This document shows, in pieces, positions 39,720 through 48,911 of a stretch of 56,139 nt of DNA. Below the pieces are notes generated by a model, which did no database searches, had not been told where the DNA came from, and worked only from the letters and a program-made list of their open reading frames with translations. The stretch spans positions 1-56,139 of the forward strand of contig LDIY01000003.1 in NCBI GenBank assembly GCA_001468865.1. The letters are read 5' to 3'. The DNA comes from a candidate division TM6 bacterium SOIL31. Its GTDB lineage: Bacteria > Babelota > Babeliae > Babelales > Vermiphilaceae. Both the position numbers and the translations under genes were made by a program. The stretch's first letter is position 1. Every line of letters starts with the position of its first letter.

Positions 39720-40541
39720 TTAATCATCTTCACTGCCAACAATCAAATCATTATCAATAATCATCACGCGCTGAATTTTCAGCGCTTTTCCTGTTTCGGT
39801 ATCCACTTCTATCCATGCCCCTGACATAACAATTGGAGTCGCATTATCAGGAGTAAAACGAACAGGCAATGCCGTCAGGAAATTATGAATAATAGGTTCT
39901 TTTTTCATACCAAGCATAGAGTTGAATGAACCTGTCATACCTAAATCAGTAATATGCGCAGTACCACCTGGCAAAATGCGTTCATCAGCTGTTTGCACGT
40001 GCGTATGAGTGCCTACAACCGCACTTACGCGACCATCAAGAAAGAAAGACAATGCCATCTTTTCTGACGTTGCTTCTGCATGGAAATCAACAAAAATCAT
40101 ATTAGTTTTTTCTTTAAGCTGATTGATAATCGCATCTGCTTTATAAAAAGGACAATCGATCAGTTCTTTCATAAAAACACGTCCTTGCAAATTAACTACA
40201 CCAATTCGGTGGCCTTCCACCATAAAAGTGGTTACTCCAACGCCAGGAGTGGCGGCGGGATAATTTGCCGGACGCAATAAATTGCTATGCTCATCAAGAT
40301 ACGGATAAATTTCTTTATGCTTCCAGATATGGTTACCGCTCGTTATAACATCAACACCATTGTGTTCAAAAAAACGAACGTTTTTAGTGGTGATACCGCG
40401 GCCATGCGCACAGTTTTCACCGTTAACAATTATCGCATTGATATTATGCGCTCGTTTTATTTTATCAATATGTTTTTGAAATATGGCTCGGCCTGCGGCA
40501 CCACACACATCACCAATCATTAAAATACGCAATGTATTCAT
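39720..40541 (-). CDS. ymdB: YmdB-family metallophosphoesterase (TIGR00282)
   Basis: 273 residues from the ATG at 40541, which aligns with the family start (MNTLRILMIGDVCG); in-frame ATGs at 40574 and 40553 overlap rny. The metal-binding signature is complete: GDVCG, NGENCAHGRG, SGNHIW, VDFHAEATSEK, GTHTHVQTAD and ITDLGMTGS. Family members hydrolyse cyclic nucleotides or act as phosphodiesterases and affect RNase Y-dependent RNA decay in Bacillus. It starts two bases after the rny stop, a conserved pairing, and ends the long operon. Confidence 0.95.
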   Translation of the reverse strand: MNTLRILMIGDVCGAAGRAIFQKHIDKIKRAHNINAIIVNGENCAHGRGITTKNVRFFEHNGVDVITSGNHIWKHKEIYPYLDEHSNLLRPANYPAATPGVGVTTFMVEGHRIGVVNLQGRVFMKELIDCPFYKADAIINQLKEKTNMIFVDFHAEATSEKMALSFFLDGRVSAVVGTHTHVQTADERILPGGTAHITDLGMTGSFNSMLGMKKEPIIHNFLTALPVRFTPDNATPIVMSGAWIEVDTETGKALKIQRVMIIDNDLIVGSEDD

Positions 40542-40542
40542 A

Positions 40543-42102
40543 TTATCTCGCATATTCAATTGAACGTTTTTCACGAATCACATTAACTTTAATTTGACCA
40601 GGGAATGTCATTTCTTGTTCAATGCGGCGTGCAAGATTATGCGCAAGATTGTGAGCTTGTTCATCATTAAGATTATCTTCTTCTACAATCACACGCAATT
40701 CACGGCCTGCTTGCACTGCGTATGCTTTTTTAACACCGTCAAATGAAGCAGCAATTTCTTCCAATTTTTCTAAGCGCTTAATATAAGCAGTTAATGTTTC
40801 ACGACGAGCACCAGGACGAGATGCGGAAATGGTATCTGCAATCACCACAATAATTGCGTAAATAGAATTGAACGGAACTTCTTCATGATGGGCTGCAATA
40901 GCGTTCACAATAATTGGATTTTCACCGCAACGCTTTGCAATATCACCGCCAATTTGTGCGTGCGGACCTTCAATTTCAGCCGTTACTGCTTTACCAATAT
41001 CATGCAATAAACCTGCACGTAAGGCGAGAGCTCCATCAAGACCCATTTCTTCTGCAATCATGCGAGCAAAAACACCAACTTCTTTACAATGCACCAATAC
41101 ATTTTGTGAATAACTGGTTCTAAAATGTAATTTACCAATCAACGTGATAATTTCAGGATGGATACCTTGTAAATTAAATTCGAGTACCGCATTTTTACCA
41201 TACTCTTGAATAATTTCTTCAATCTCTTTTTCACATTGAAGAACGGTTTCTTCAATACGCGTAGGATTGATTCTGCCATCAGTAATAAGTTTTTCAAGTG
41301 TACGTACTGCAACTTCGCGTCGGATAGGATTAAAACCAGAAACAGTGATATCAGGAGATTCACCAATAATGAATTCCATGCCTGTTGCCATTTCTAATGC
41401 TTTAATATTTCGACCTTCTTTACCGATGATTCTTCCCTTCATTTCTTCATTTGGAAGATGAACAATTCCCGATAAATAAGGCGCAACCAAATCAGCGGTA
41501 TAACGCTGCATTGCGCTTACTAAAATATTGGTAGCTTTTTCTTTGGATGTCTGACGCGCTTCTTCTTCAACTTTTTGTACGTATTTTTGACTTGCCAAAC
41601 GAACTTCCGCTTCAATAGTACCAAACAATGCACTTCGTGCTTCGTCTTTAGACATGCCGCTGACGTGCTCTAATTTGGATATAAGATCGCTATAAAGACT
41701 CTTTACTTTGATATCATTAATACGAACAGAATCTTCAAGACGAGATAGATTACGTTCTTTTTGTTGCAACTCCACCCGTAAATCATCAAGCTGAACTTCA
41801 CGCTTTTCTAGATGTTCAGCTTTTGTACCTAATTTTGTCTGGAGACGATCAATTTCAATACGATCACGCTTAAGTTCTAATTCAAATTCTTTACGCTTAT
41901 GATACATTTCATCTTTAATTTTGATTAAAGCTGCTTGTTTTTCTGCATCAATATCACGTTTTGAGTTTTTTAAACGATCTTTAGCATCATTGAGTAATTC
42001 CGTTGCTGCCCGCGCTTTTTTAAGGGCTAGAAATAAAAAAACTAATGCCGCAACTAAAGCTGCAACACTAGCACCTATAAATAGAGTTGATGAATCCATC
42101 AT
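40543..42102 (-). CDS. rny: Ribonuclease Y
   Basis: About 519 residues. A membrane-anchored endoribonuclease that starts mRNA decay. N-terminal transmembrane helix (LFIGASVAALVAALVFLFL), a long coiled coil (35-150), a KH RNA-binding domain with RIIGKEGRNIKALE (about 210-270), and an HD domain with GLLHDIGKAV (about 345) and AAHHEEVPF. Start: the ATG at 42108 overlaps the AGGA ribosome site, so the ATG at 42102 (or 42099) fits better. zapA upstream and ymdB downstream form a familiar arrangement. Confidence 0.95.
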   Translation of the reverse strand: MMDSSTLFIGASVAALVAALVFLFLALKKARAATELLNDAKDRLKNSKRDIDAEKQAALIKIKDEMYHKRKEFELELKRDRIEIDRLQTKLGTKAEHLEKREVQLDDLRVELQQKERNLSRLEDSVRINDIKVKSLYSDLISKLEHVSGMSKDEARSALFGTIEAEVRLASQKYVQKVEEEARQTSKEKATNILVSAMQRYTADLVAPYLSGIVHLPNEEMKGRIIGKEGRNIKALEMATGMEFIIGESPDITVSGFNPIRREVAVRTLEKLITDGRINPTRIEETVLQCEKEIEEIIQEYGKNAVLEFNLQGIHPEIITLIGKLHFRTSYSQNVLVHCKEVGVFARMIAEEMGLDGALALRAGLLHDIGKAVTAEIEGPHAQIGGDIAKRCGENPIIVNAIAAHHEEVPFNSIYAIIVVIADTISASRPGARRETLTAYIKRLEKLEEIAASFDGVKKAYAVQAGRELRVIVEEDNLNDEQAHNLAHNLARRIEQEMTFPGQIKVNVIREKRSIEYAR

Positions 42103-42223
42103 GAGCATTCCTAAATCTCAACAGGTTTTCACGCCTGTAGTTTTAATTAATATGATAAAAATTAGTGTCAAAACAGTAGTCTTGGCTTACACTAATGGAA
42201 TGCACACAAAAAGAAATTTACTT

Positions 42224-42514
42224 TTATAAACGTAATAACGGTAGTTCTTGGTCAATATAATCTTTTAAAGCACCTACGGTTTGTTCGTTATTGTTCTGTT
42301 TACGCTCGCTGTGAAGTAATTGATTTGCGATACGTAACGCCGCTAATACCGCTATTTTTTTTACATCGGTAAGAGCAAAGTGATGACTGATTTCTTTCAT
42401 TGAAGCATCGACCATTTCTGCTGCCTCTATTACTAATGCTTCAGCTTCATCACTGGAAAGAACATAGTGCTCTTCAAAGATTTGTACCTTATAACTCTTT
42501 TTTTCATTCATCAT
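42224..42514 (-). CDS. zapA: Cell division protein ZapA
   Basis: 96 residues. ZapA binds FtsZ and bundles its filaments. The N-terminal globular part (YKVQIFEEHYVLSSDE) and the helical part (VDASMKEIS..., VKKIAVLAALRIANQLLHSE) follow the family; the run DVKKIAVLAALRIA is diagnostic. Its ATG overlaps the stop of the coiled-coil gene upstream (ATGA type), so translation is probably coupled. Confidence 0.9.
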   Translation of the reverse strand: MMNEKKSYKVQIFEEHYVLSSDEAEALVIEAAEMVDASMKEISHHFALTDVKKIAVLAALRIANQLLHSERKQNNNEQTVGALKDYIDQELPLLRL

Positions 42515-42849
42515 GGTTGATTTTCATTCTCAACAATTGAATCAATGCTCTTTATTAAATCATCAAGAACTAGGCGCGTCATGGATCGTTCTTCAGTAAG
42601 CTCTTGAACATGACCCGTCTCTTTTAAGATCGACTTTTCTATTGTATTTAATTGGAAAGTCAATTGTGCATTACCTTCGGCAAGCTTATCATTTTCTGCT
42701 TTGAGTTCGGCATTTTCATTTTTCAACGAATTATATTCGTCGTTTAATGAATTATACTTTGACTGCAATGCAACATGCTCTTCTTTCATGCTTTTAGCCA
42801 TTGCAATCAAAGCTTTTATTTTCTCTTCTAGCATTAACACCACTTCCAT
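42511..42849 (-). CDS. Small coiled-coil protein, possible division partner of ZapA
   Basis: 112 residues from the ATG at 42849, preceded by AAGGAAACCT. Residues 5-85 are an almost unbroken heptad coiled coil (KSMKEEHVALQSKYNSL, NENAELKAENDKLAEGN). It overlaps zapA by four bases. Small coiled-coil proteins beside zapA often belong to the divisome (ZapB-like), but sequence of this kind cannot prove it. Confidence 0.75.
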   Translation of the reverse strand: MEVVLMLEEKIKALIAMAKSMKEEHVALQSKYNSLNDEYNSLKNENAELKAENDKLAEGNAQLTFQLNTIEKSILKETGHVQELTEERSMTRLVLDDLIKSIDSIVENENQP

Positions 42850-42938
42850 AGGTTTCCTTTTTCCAGCTAAAAACTAGCTCAATCGGATCTCACTCTTGGA
42901 AATAGTCTAATGATTCTTGAAAAGTATTGTCAAGAGAA

Positions 42939-43286
42939 CTATTGTTTGCTCATCTCAACAATTTGAGAAAATGCTTCTGGCTCAAATATGGATAATTGGC
43001 TGAGCATTTTTCTATTTAAATCAACATGAGCAACCTTAAGACCATGGATAAATTTACTGTAAGAAGTTCCATGAGGTCTGACTGAAGCTGTCAAGCGAGA
43101 GATAAATAATGAACGCATATCGCGTTTATATAATCTTCTGCTTTTAAAAGCGAAGGCCCATGCGCGCATCAATGTTTCATGCGCTCTTTTGAAAATATTT
43201 TTACGCTGTCCCCAAAAACCTTTAGTTTGTTTTAACAAACGTTTGTGTCTTTTTTTGGTCGCCATCCCGCGTTTAACTCGTGACAT
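42939..43286 (-). CDS. rplT: 50S ribosomal protein L20 (bL20)
   Basis: 115 residues, normal size. MSRVKRGMATKKRHKRLLKQ, KGFWGQRKNIFKRAHETLMRA and ARPHGTSYSKFIHGL-like stretches (here VRPHGTSYSKFIHGLK) are typical. Binds 23S rRNA early in 50S assembly; in many bacteria it also represses its own operon. AGGGATTAATA precedes the ATG. Third gene of the infC-rpmI-rplT set. Confidence 0.96.
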   Translation of the reverse strand: MSRVKRGMATKKRHKRLLKQTKGFWGQRKNIFKRAHETLMRAWAFAFKSRRLYKRDMRSLFISRLTASVRPHGTSYSKFIHGLKVAHVDLNRKMLSQLSIFEPEAFSQIVEMSKQ

Positions 43287-43320
43287 TATTAATCCCTAAA
43301 TTTAATTATTAATTATTATA

Positions 43321-43536
43321 TTAGTATGGTAGTAAAAGTTTCATTCCGGGCAAATCTGCTGCAGAGAAATAAGTAGGACGACGTAATTGACGATTAGTTT
43401 TAGCATTTGCTCGGGTCATCAAGTGACGTCTAAACGCTTTGCCACGTTTAATTTTCACATTCTTTCCGCCGGTTTTAGAAAAACGTTTCTTTGCAGAAGA
43501 ATTTGTTTTCATTTTAATTTTTTTCATCTTCGCCAT
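43321..43536 (-). CDS. rpmI: 50S ribosomal protein L35 (bL35)
   Basis: 71 residues. The KMKTNSSAKKRFSKTGGKNV signature and the C-terminal PYF/LLPY-type end fit bL35. The N-terminal MAKMKKI is slightly longer than the usual MPKMKT start. GAGGAATAGACA precedes the ATG. Lies between infC and rplT as in most bacteria. Confidence 0.95.
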   Translation of the reverse strand: MAKMKKIKMKTNSSAKKRFSKTGGKNVKIKRGKAFRRHLMTRANAKTNRQLRRPTYFSAADLPGMKLLLPY

Positions 43537-43556
43537 TGTCTATTCCTCAACAATTC

Positions 43557-44099
43557 TTATTTTAAATAATAAATACGCGACCACATTTTGCCCATTTTTG
43601 AGTCTTGTTCTTGCATAAGGTTGGTTGCCCAATCATGCTCTTGAAAACTCTTTTCTATTTTGCTAAATAGTTCTGAACCCCGTGCGTCTTTAGTTGCAAT
43701 TTCTCTGCCTCTAAATGAAAGTGTTACCTTAACGCGTTTACCGGTGGTCAGAAATTGAATGGCTTGCTTGATTTTGGTTTGATAATCGTGCTCGCCAATC
43801 TTTGGGCTCATTTTTATTTCTTTAATTTGAATAACTTTTTGATGCTTTTTAGCTTCTAAAGTTTTCTTTTTCTTTTCGTAAAGTACCTTGCCAAAGTCCA
43901 TGATTTTAACAACAGGTATGCCATCTTTACCACTTTGAGCTATAAGTACAAGATCCAGTCCTGCCTCTTCTGCCTGGCGTAATGCCTGATTTCTGCTTAT
44001 AGTTCCAATGTTTTCACCATCGAGAGTAATAAGCTGAACGTTTTCAGCACGAATTTGCTGATTAATCAATGGAGCATTGTCTTTTTTATCTTTTAACAT
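43557..44099 (-). CDS. infC: Translation initiation factor IF-3
   Basis: 180 residues with both domains. The N-domain has INQQIRAENVQLI and GISRNQAL-type sequence (here GTISRNQALRQAEEAGLDLV). The C-domain has KEIKMSPKIGEHDYQTKIKQ, FLTTGKRVKVTLSFRGRE and a final basic stretch. It keeps 30S subunits free and checks the start codon. It starts here with ATG at 44099 rather than the rare AUU seen in some bacteria, so AUU-based self-control is not expected. 16 bases after recA. Confidence 0.96.
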   Translation of the reverse strand: MLKDKKDNAPLINQQIRAENVQLITLDGENIGTISRNQALRQAEEAGLDLVLIAQSGKDGIPVVKIMDFGKVLYEKKKKTLEAKKHQKVIQIKEIKMSPKIGEHDYQTKIKQAIQFLTTGKRVKVTLSFRGREIATKDARGSELFSKIEKSFQEHDWATNLMQEQDSKMGKMWSRIYYLK

Positions 44100-44114
44100 A
44101 GATCTTTTTCTCTA

Positions 44115-45230
44115 TTACTCAAACTCTGCTTGCGCAGCATCTTCTCTTATTGGGTTATCAAATTCTGGAGCAACTGAATCTTTTTCTGCTGCAATTGCTT
44201 CCATTACCTTTGCATAGACAGTATCAAAAACACTGGCTGTCTTTAAGTATTCAAGCACCTGTTTCCGACCTTGAGCTATTTTATCGCCATTAAATGAAAA
44301 CCATGAGCCAGATTGAACAATTACCTTAAAGTGCAACGCGGCATCAAGAAGATCAAGCTCGCGGCTAATGCCTTCACTGAACAGTAAGTCAACTTCAACC
44401 TGTTTAAACGGAGGAGCTACCTTATTTTTCACCACACGAACTCTTACGCGATTACCAATATTCATATCGCCTTCTTTAAGGCTCGCTATTCTGCGAACAT
44501 CAAGTCGTACTGATGCATAAAATTTCAATGCATTGCCGCCGGTAGTTGTTTCTTTATTGGCAAAAGGCATAGCGCCAATATTTTGACGAATCTGATTGAT
44601 AAATATAAGTACGGTCTTAGATTTATGGATAACCGGGGTTAATTTACGCAATGCCTGAGACATAAGTCGCGCTTGGAGACCCATATGGGAATCACCCATA
44701 TCACCCTCAAGTTCCGCTTTAGGAACCAGAGCTGCAACAGAATCAATAACTATAACGTCAACCGCGCCTGATCTAACAAGCATTTCAGCAATATCAAGGG
44801 CCTGTTCGCCATAATCCGGCTGGGAAATAATCAATTCGTCAGCATTAATACCCAAATTTTTGGCATACGTCACATCAAGCGCATGTTCCGCATCGATAAA
44901 TGCACAAATGCCACCACGTTTTTGAGCTTGAGCAATAACATGCATCGCCAACGTTGTTTTACCGGAAGCTTCTGGTCCGAATACTTCAATAATTCTTCCT
45001 TCAGGCAAACCACCGATACCAATAGCACGATCTATCAGGATGGACCCTGTTGAAATAGCTTTGAGGTTGTTATTGGTAGATTCGCCCAATTTCATGACAG
45101 CGCCACTGCCATATTGCTTATCTATCTGTGAGAAAGTGACCTCGAGCATCTTCTTTTTCATCGATTGCTCAGTCAAATCTTTATCTTTAATACGCTCTTG
45201 TGGAGCCGCAGGTGTTGTTTTTGTTTTCAT
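44115..45230 (-). CDS. recA: Recombinase RecA
   Basis: 371 residues. Strand exchange and SOS coprotease. Walker [10 protein letters not shown] at residues 85-93, Walker [14 protein letters not shown], loop regions [13 protein letters not shown] and [10 protein letters not shown], the [12 protein letters not shown] segment and an acidic C-terminus are all present. Its ATG overlaps the stop of the upstream PPIase-type gene by four bases (45227-45230), an unusual partner for recA that implies cotranscription. No LexA-like operator can be judged by eye because the gene has no obvious promoter of its own. Confidence 0.97.
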   Translation of the reverse strand: MKTKTTPAAPQERIKDKDLTEQSMKKKMLEVTFSQIDKQYGSGAVMKLGESTNNNLKAISTGSILIDRAIGIGGLPEGRIIEVFGPEASGKTTLAMHVIAQAQKRGGICAFIDAEHALDVTYAKNLGINADELIISQPDYGEQALDIAEMLVRSGAVDVIVIDSVAALVPKAELEGDMGDSHMGLQARLMSQALRKLTPVIHKSKTVLIFINQIRQNIGAMPFANKETTTGGNALKFYASVRLDVRRIASLKEGDMNIGNRVRVRVVKNKVAPPFKQVEVDLLFSEGISRELDLLDAALHFKVIVQSGSWFSFNGDKIAQGRKQVLEYLKTASVFDTVYAKVMEAIAAEKDSVAPEFDNPIREDAAQAEFE

Positions 45231-47152
45231 TCTGAATATTCTTCGCCAGCTATTTGTATTGATTCATTAGTTTCTATTGTAGCATTTCTATGCAAAGAAG
45301 CAACAACGCTCTCTATTTGCATCTTCATATGATTGGTAGCGAGGCTCGATTCTATCTCTTTTTGTGCCTGATCAAGATCTTCTTGGGAATAGTCTTCTAT
45401 TGCATCAACTTTAATCAAAAAGCTCACTCGGTCGCCATTTTGAACGGAAAGTGTACCTACTTTATCAAGTCCAAGTAACTCTTTTGGCTGAAAACCTTGT
45501 TTTTCAAGATCTTTAACCTTTTTGGCATCAGTAGGATCAATCATGCCGGTATGATGGAGCGGTACCTGAAAGTCCTTTGAAAGTTGGTCAAAACTGGTAT
45601 TAGCAGCGGCTTTTTGTGCATCTTGCAAGGCTGCCATCATTGCTTCATAAGCTCGTTCTTCGCGCAGGTCATCTTTAACCACATCTTTAATAGATTCAAA
45701 TTCTGGCAGATTACGCTCTATAACATCGGTAAGTAAGACCACAAAGCCAGTTTCGCCATCGATGTAAAACCCGTATTCATTTTTTTTCAATCCAAAGAGC
45801 TCTTGTGACATGCGGGTATCGTTTTTAATCAGGCCCACCACCATTTCTTTTTTGCCGCCTTTTTGTGATATGAAGCTTTCAATAGCCTGAGCGTCGTCAG
45901 TGGTAACGATATTTTTTATATCTTTAACAAAGACCTTTTTGAACTGTTTTTCCATCAAGGCAGACTTAATTTCGCTTCTAACGTTGGAAAGCTGCTTATA
46001 AGTGCGAGGGATGCGTCGTATTAACTGGACGATTACTTTCCCATCGCTGGTTTCTATAACCGGAGAAATATCGCCTTCATTTTGTAAAACAAACGCTTCG
46101 CGCTCAAAAGCCCCTTTTTTATCTCCACGAGCAAAAGGCTTAAGAGTTTGCCATTTGCTTGACCATTCAGATGATGGATTATTGATTATTTCTTCTCTTA
46201 CTTGTTCCAGCGTCATATCGGGATATTGAGATAATTGTTCTTCAGTAATTTGTTGTACTTCTACCTTAAGAGGTTCAAGAACATATTTGCTTACTTTATT
46301 ATCTTCATAATATTCACGGATTTGTTCTTCTGAAACGGTAGGATTATAGGTGTACGCATTAAATTTCCAAACAATACCACCTCGCTTTTCAGGAACCCAA
46401 TAACGACGATGTTGAATATTTTCTTTATCATAAAACGCTCGTGCGTCTTCATCGCTAACCGCTATTTTCTTTTGCGCTGCTACAAACGAATCAAAAGAAA
46501 AGGTGAGATAAGAGAAAGACTTAGCAAGTTTGTTAGCTATAAAATTTTGTCGTAATTCAAATGAAGGGACATAGCAAGATGATGCAACAAATTGCATTGC
46601 TTGTAACTGAGCAAGACTTTGCTCAACTTTACGTTCGAAATCTTTGACCGATAATCCTTTATGCTGCAAAAAGATTTTAAGATTTTCAGGATTTAATGAT
46701 CCTGTTTGATCGAAAACAAATGATGGTACAATGCGCTGTAAATGACGTCGCGCAAATTGTGCATCATTAATACTTTCAGCGATATATTCGCCATGAATAG
46801 CAATACCCATCGATTTCACCAGCTGTTCCATCAATGTTGTTTTTATTAAAACTTCAAAAGCAAGTGACTTTGGATCTGTCGGCCAATTCATTGCTTGCAA
46901 TAAAAGGTCTGCATATTGACCATATTGAGCACGAATTTGCGCAAGAAACTCACTTTGTTCAGCCATTTCGCGTGCTAAATCTTGATATGAAATTTTTTGG
47001 CCATTTACCGCCATTGCCCAGGACCCACCCGAAGCTTCATTTCTCATGAGTGATGGAATGGATACCATTGAAAGTCCCAATACGACAAATATAAAAAACG
47101 CCACATAGCGAAATGCCGATTGTTTGATTTGATTGCGAAGGGAAATAATCAT
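45227..47152 (-). CDS. PpiD/SurA-like membrane-anchored peptidyl-prolyl isomerase/chaperone
   Basis: 641 residues from the ATG at 47152 (AAAGGTTTTATAGA precedes); the in-frame ATG at 47209 overlaps the SPOR gene. A single N-terminal transmembrane helix ([17 protein letters not shown]) is followed by a SurA-N-like chaperone region starting [19 protein letters not shown] degenerate parvulin domain follows at about 325-395 ([18 protein letters not shown] then [19 protein letters not shown]). The layout is that of PpiD, which holds newly exported proteins at the Sec translocon. The isomerase core lacks several usual residues, so chaperone activity is more likely than catalysis. It fits a bacterium exporting giant fibres. 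Confidence 0.82.
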   Translation of the reverse strand: MIISLRNQIKQSAFRYVAFFIFVVLGLSMVSIPSLMRNEASGGSWAMAVNGQKISYQDLAREMAEQSEFLAQIRAQYGQYADLLLQAMNWPTDPKSLAFEVLIKTTLMEQLVKSMGIAIHGEYIAESINDAQFARRHLQRIVPSFVFDQTGSLNPENLKIFLQHKGLSVKDFERKVEQSLAQLQAMQFVASSCYVPSFELRQNFIANKLAKSFSYLTFSFDSFVAAQKKIAVSDEDARAFYDKENIQHRRYWVPEKRGGIVWKFNAYTYNPTVSEEQIREYYEDNKVSKYVLEPLKVEVQQITEEQLSQYPDMTLEQVREEIINNPSSEWSSKWQTLKPFARGDKKGAFEREAFVLQNEGDISPVIETSDGKVIVQLIRRIPRTYKQLSNVRSEIKSALMEKQFKKVFVKDIKNIVTTDDAQAIESFISQKGGKKEMVVGLIKNDTRMSQELFGLKKNEYGFYIDGETGFVVLLTDVIERNLPEFESIKDVVKDDLREERAYEAMMAALQDAQKAAANTSFDQLSKDFQVPLHHTGMIDPTDAKKVKDLEKQGFQPKELLGLDKVGTLSVQNGDRVSFLIKVDAIEDYSQEDLDQAQKEIESSLATNHMKMQIESVVASLHRNATIETNESIQIAGEEYSE

Positions 47153-47190
47153 TCTATAAAACCTTTCCGTGATTCTCTCTTTTATTAAAC

Positions 47191-47829
47191 CTAACAAGCT
47201 CGTATACAAATATCTTTAATGTTTTCTTCTTTTGCTATTTTATCAACCAATAACGATAAATCATCTTTATTCGCATAAGAATTGGTAACCACCTGATACC
47301 AGTATGAAGTACGACCTTGAGCTGTTTTGCTGGTGCGTTTTCTTACTTCAGTCTCAATTCCCTTAGTTGCAAGTTTTTTCACAAAATGTTGCGCGGCCTT
47401 TTCGGTGCCAAATCCTATCAATTGTGCATAGTAACGTTGAACCATCGCTTCTTGAAGATCAGCAACTTTTTCCGTCATTATTTCTTGGTTAATTGTTTGT
47501 CTTATTGGCAATGCTTCAACAATTTCCGTTTCTGTTACCAGCATAGTGTTTATTGCAGACGGTTCATTTTCTGGTGTAGATGAGATGACCTTTGTATAGA
47601 TTTGGTCGGCAACTACTTCTTGCTGAAGCTTCTCAGAAAATTGTTCAATAACATTTTTTTTACCTAAAAAATATCCTGCCATAAAAATAGAAAAAAACAG
47701 GAATAATAATCCTGCCACTATAAAACTCAATTGTCTATTAGGGACAAAGAGACCTTGGTTTGTTGAGCAATGACATTCTTTATCATTGTTGCTCAACGTC
47801 TTTTTAACAGAATCTTCCCATCTATTCAT
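47191..47829 (-). CDS. SPOR-domain membrane protein
   Basis: 212 residues from the ATG at 47829; an in-frame GTG at 47856 lies in a repeat element and is less likely. Residues 1-30 are cytoplasmic, then comes one transmembrane helix (FIVAGLLFLFFSIFMAGYFL), a linker, and a C-terminal SPOR domain (about 138-212: YYAQLIGFGTEKAAQHFVKKL, SYWYQVVTNSYANKDD). SPOR domains bind denuded glycan strands of peptidoglycan at the division site. The start overlaps the miaA stop by eight bases. This is a sign that the organism keeps peptidoglycan. Confidence 0.85.
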   Translation of the reverse strand: MNRWEDSVKKTLSNNDKECHCSTNQGLFVPNRQLSFIVAGLLFLFFSIFMAGYFLGKKNVIEQFSEKLQQEVVADQIYTKVISSTPENEPSAINTMLVTETEIVEALPIRQTINQEIMTEKVADLQEAMVQRYYAQLIGFGTEKAAQHFVKKLATKGIETEVRKRTSKTAQGRTSYWYQVVTNSYANKDDLSLLVDKIAKEENIKDICIRAC

Positions 47830-48841
47830 TATTTTTCCCAATTTTATTTTTTTCACGGGGTCCCCGGGCGGCTGTGCAAGCCAGCGTGGGGTATAATTTC
47901 AATAGTTCATTACTATATAGGTCAATGGTGGTAGTCGTCAAGTTCACTGTCTCAAGACATCCTACACTCATACCAGTATACTGCTTTTCTTTTTTAATTT
48001 CACGCTCCAACTTGCGCCAAAACGTAAATTGTCGTTTTGCATATTGTCTGGTTTGAGCGCTAATCATTTCTACCATTGAGGAAAACGATTTTTTATCTTT
48101 TTCGCCAGCCAGATAATCTACTATTTCCCGATATCCAATAAGATTTTTTTTCCGAATAAATTCTTGCCAGGGGGTATCGATCAATCTTTCTACTTCTTGG
48201 ATCCAACCGTGCTCAAACATTTCTTTCACTCGCTGGTTGATTCTATTTCTCAGTTCTTCTCGATCTCGCTCCACAAAAAGCAGTAGATAATCTGCTTGCG
48301 GATTATAAGGAAAGGAAAATGAAGAAGGCAACTTACCTGTCGCATGCCAAATGTTTAAGGCACGCTGAATACGGTATTTATCATTCTTATTAATACGCAC
48401 GCCACGTTCAGGATCAATTTCATTTAGTTTTTTCCATAAGTCCGCCTGGTCCCTATAAAGATGAGAAAAGTCTTTATCTTCGCCTGCTGCTGAGTTAGAA
48501 AATAATAACGCGTGAAGATAAAACCCAGATCCACCCACCAGAATGGGCAAGTTGCCGCGCGATCGCACTTCTTCAATTAATTCATAGACAGCTTCCCGAT
48601 AGTCATTCGCCGTATAATTAAGAGGAGTAGAAATAATATCAAACAGATGATGAGGAATAGGACTTTTTTTCCATTCAGGCTTTGCCGTTCCAATTGATAA
48701 GGGCTCATAAAACTGTCCCACATCCATATTGATAATTTCTGCAGGAACTCTTTCTGCGATGGCAAGAGCCAAATCCGTTTTGCCCACGCCGGTAGGTCCA
48801 TAAATAATGAGCATAAATGGTCGGTTAATTGTGTTGTTCAT
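47822..48841 (-). CDS. miaA: tRNA dimethylallyltransferase
   Basis: 339 residues. Adds the isopentenyl group to A37 of tRNAs reading UNN codons. P-loop YGPTGVGKTDLALA (residues 14-27), SIGTAKPEW, PHHLFDII, LVGGSGFYLHALL, LIGYREIVDYLAGE and TRQYAKRQFTFWRKL mark the family. Differences: the usual DSxQVYR/K near residue 40 reads DVGQFYE, so the Ser and the basic residue are replaced, and GGT becomes GGS. The last ~20 residues (TLACTAARGPREKNKIGK) are encoded by a GC-rich repeat element and look like an added tail. Confidence 0.93.
   Translation of the reverse strand: MNNTINRPFMLIIYGPTGVGKTDLALAIAERVPAEIINMDVGQFYEPLSIGTAKPEWKKSPIPHHLFDIISTPLNYTANDYREAVYELIEEVRSRGNLPILVGGSGFYLHALLFSNSAAGEDKDFSHLYRDQADLWKKLNEIDPERGVRINKNDKYRIQRALNIWHATGKLPSSFSFPYNPQADYLLLFVERDREELRNRINQRVKEMFEHGWIQEVERLIDTPWQEFIRKKNLIGYREIVDYLAGEKDKKSFSSMVEMISAQTRQYAKRQFTFWRKLEREIKKEKQYTGMSVGCLETVNLTTTTIDLYSNELLKLYPTLACTAARGPREKNKIGKNNE
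47857..47895 (+). repeat. GGGGTCCCC / TGGGGTATA element inside the 3' end of miaA
   Basis: GGGGTCCCC, a 21-base spacer containing the hairpin GGCT/AGCC, then TGGGGTATA. Same layout as at 28825-28862 but with a different, GC-rich spacer. Confidence 0.55.
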
Positions 48842-48856
48842 AACTTATAGCATACA

Positions 48857-48896
48857 CAAAAAGTACCTCTTGTGCATTTTTTCACAGGAGGTACTG
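48857..48896 (-). terminator. Rho-independent terminator of carD
   Basis: Stem AGTACCTC..GTG/CAC..GAGGTACT, followed on the minus strand by TTTTTG. It lies between the carD stop and the miaA start, separating carD from the long operon. Confidence 0.82.
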
Positions 48897-48911
48897 AGAG
48901 AGCTTATGTAT

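Noticed and set aside
42850-42938. tRNA or leader RNA between rplT and the coiled-coil gene
   Set aside because: Only a 4-bp stem (AGCT/AGCT) is visible; no cloverleaf and no T run.
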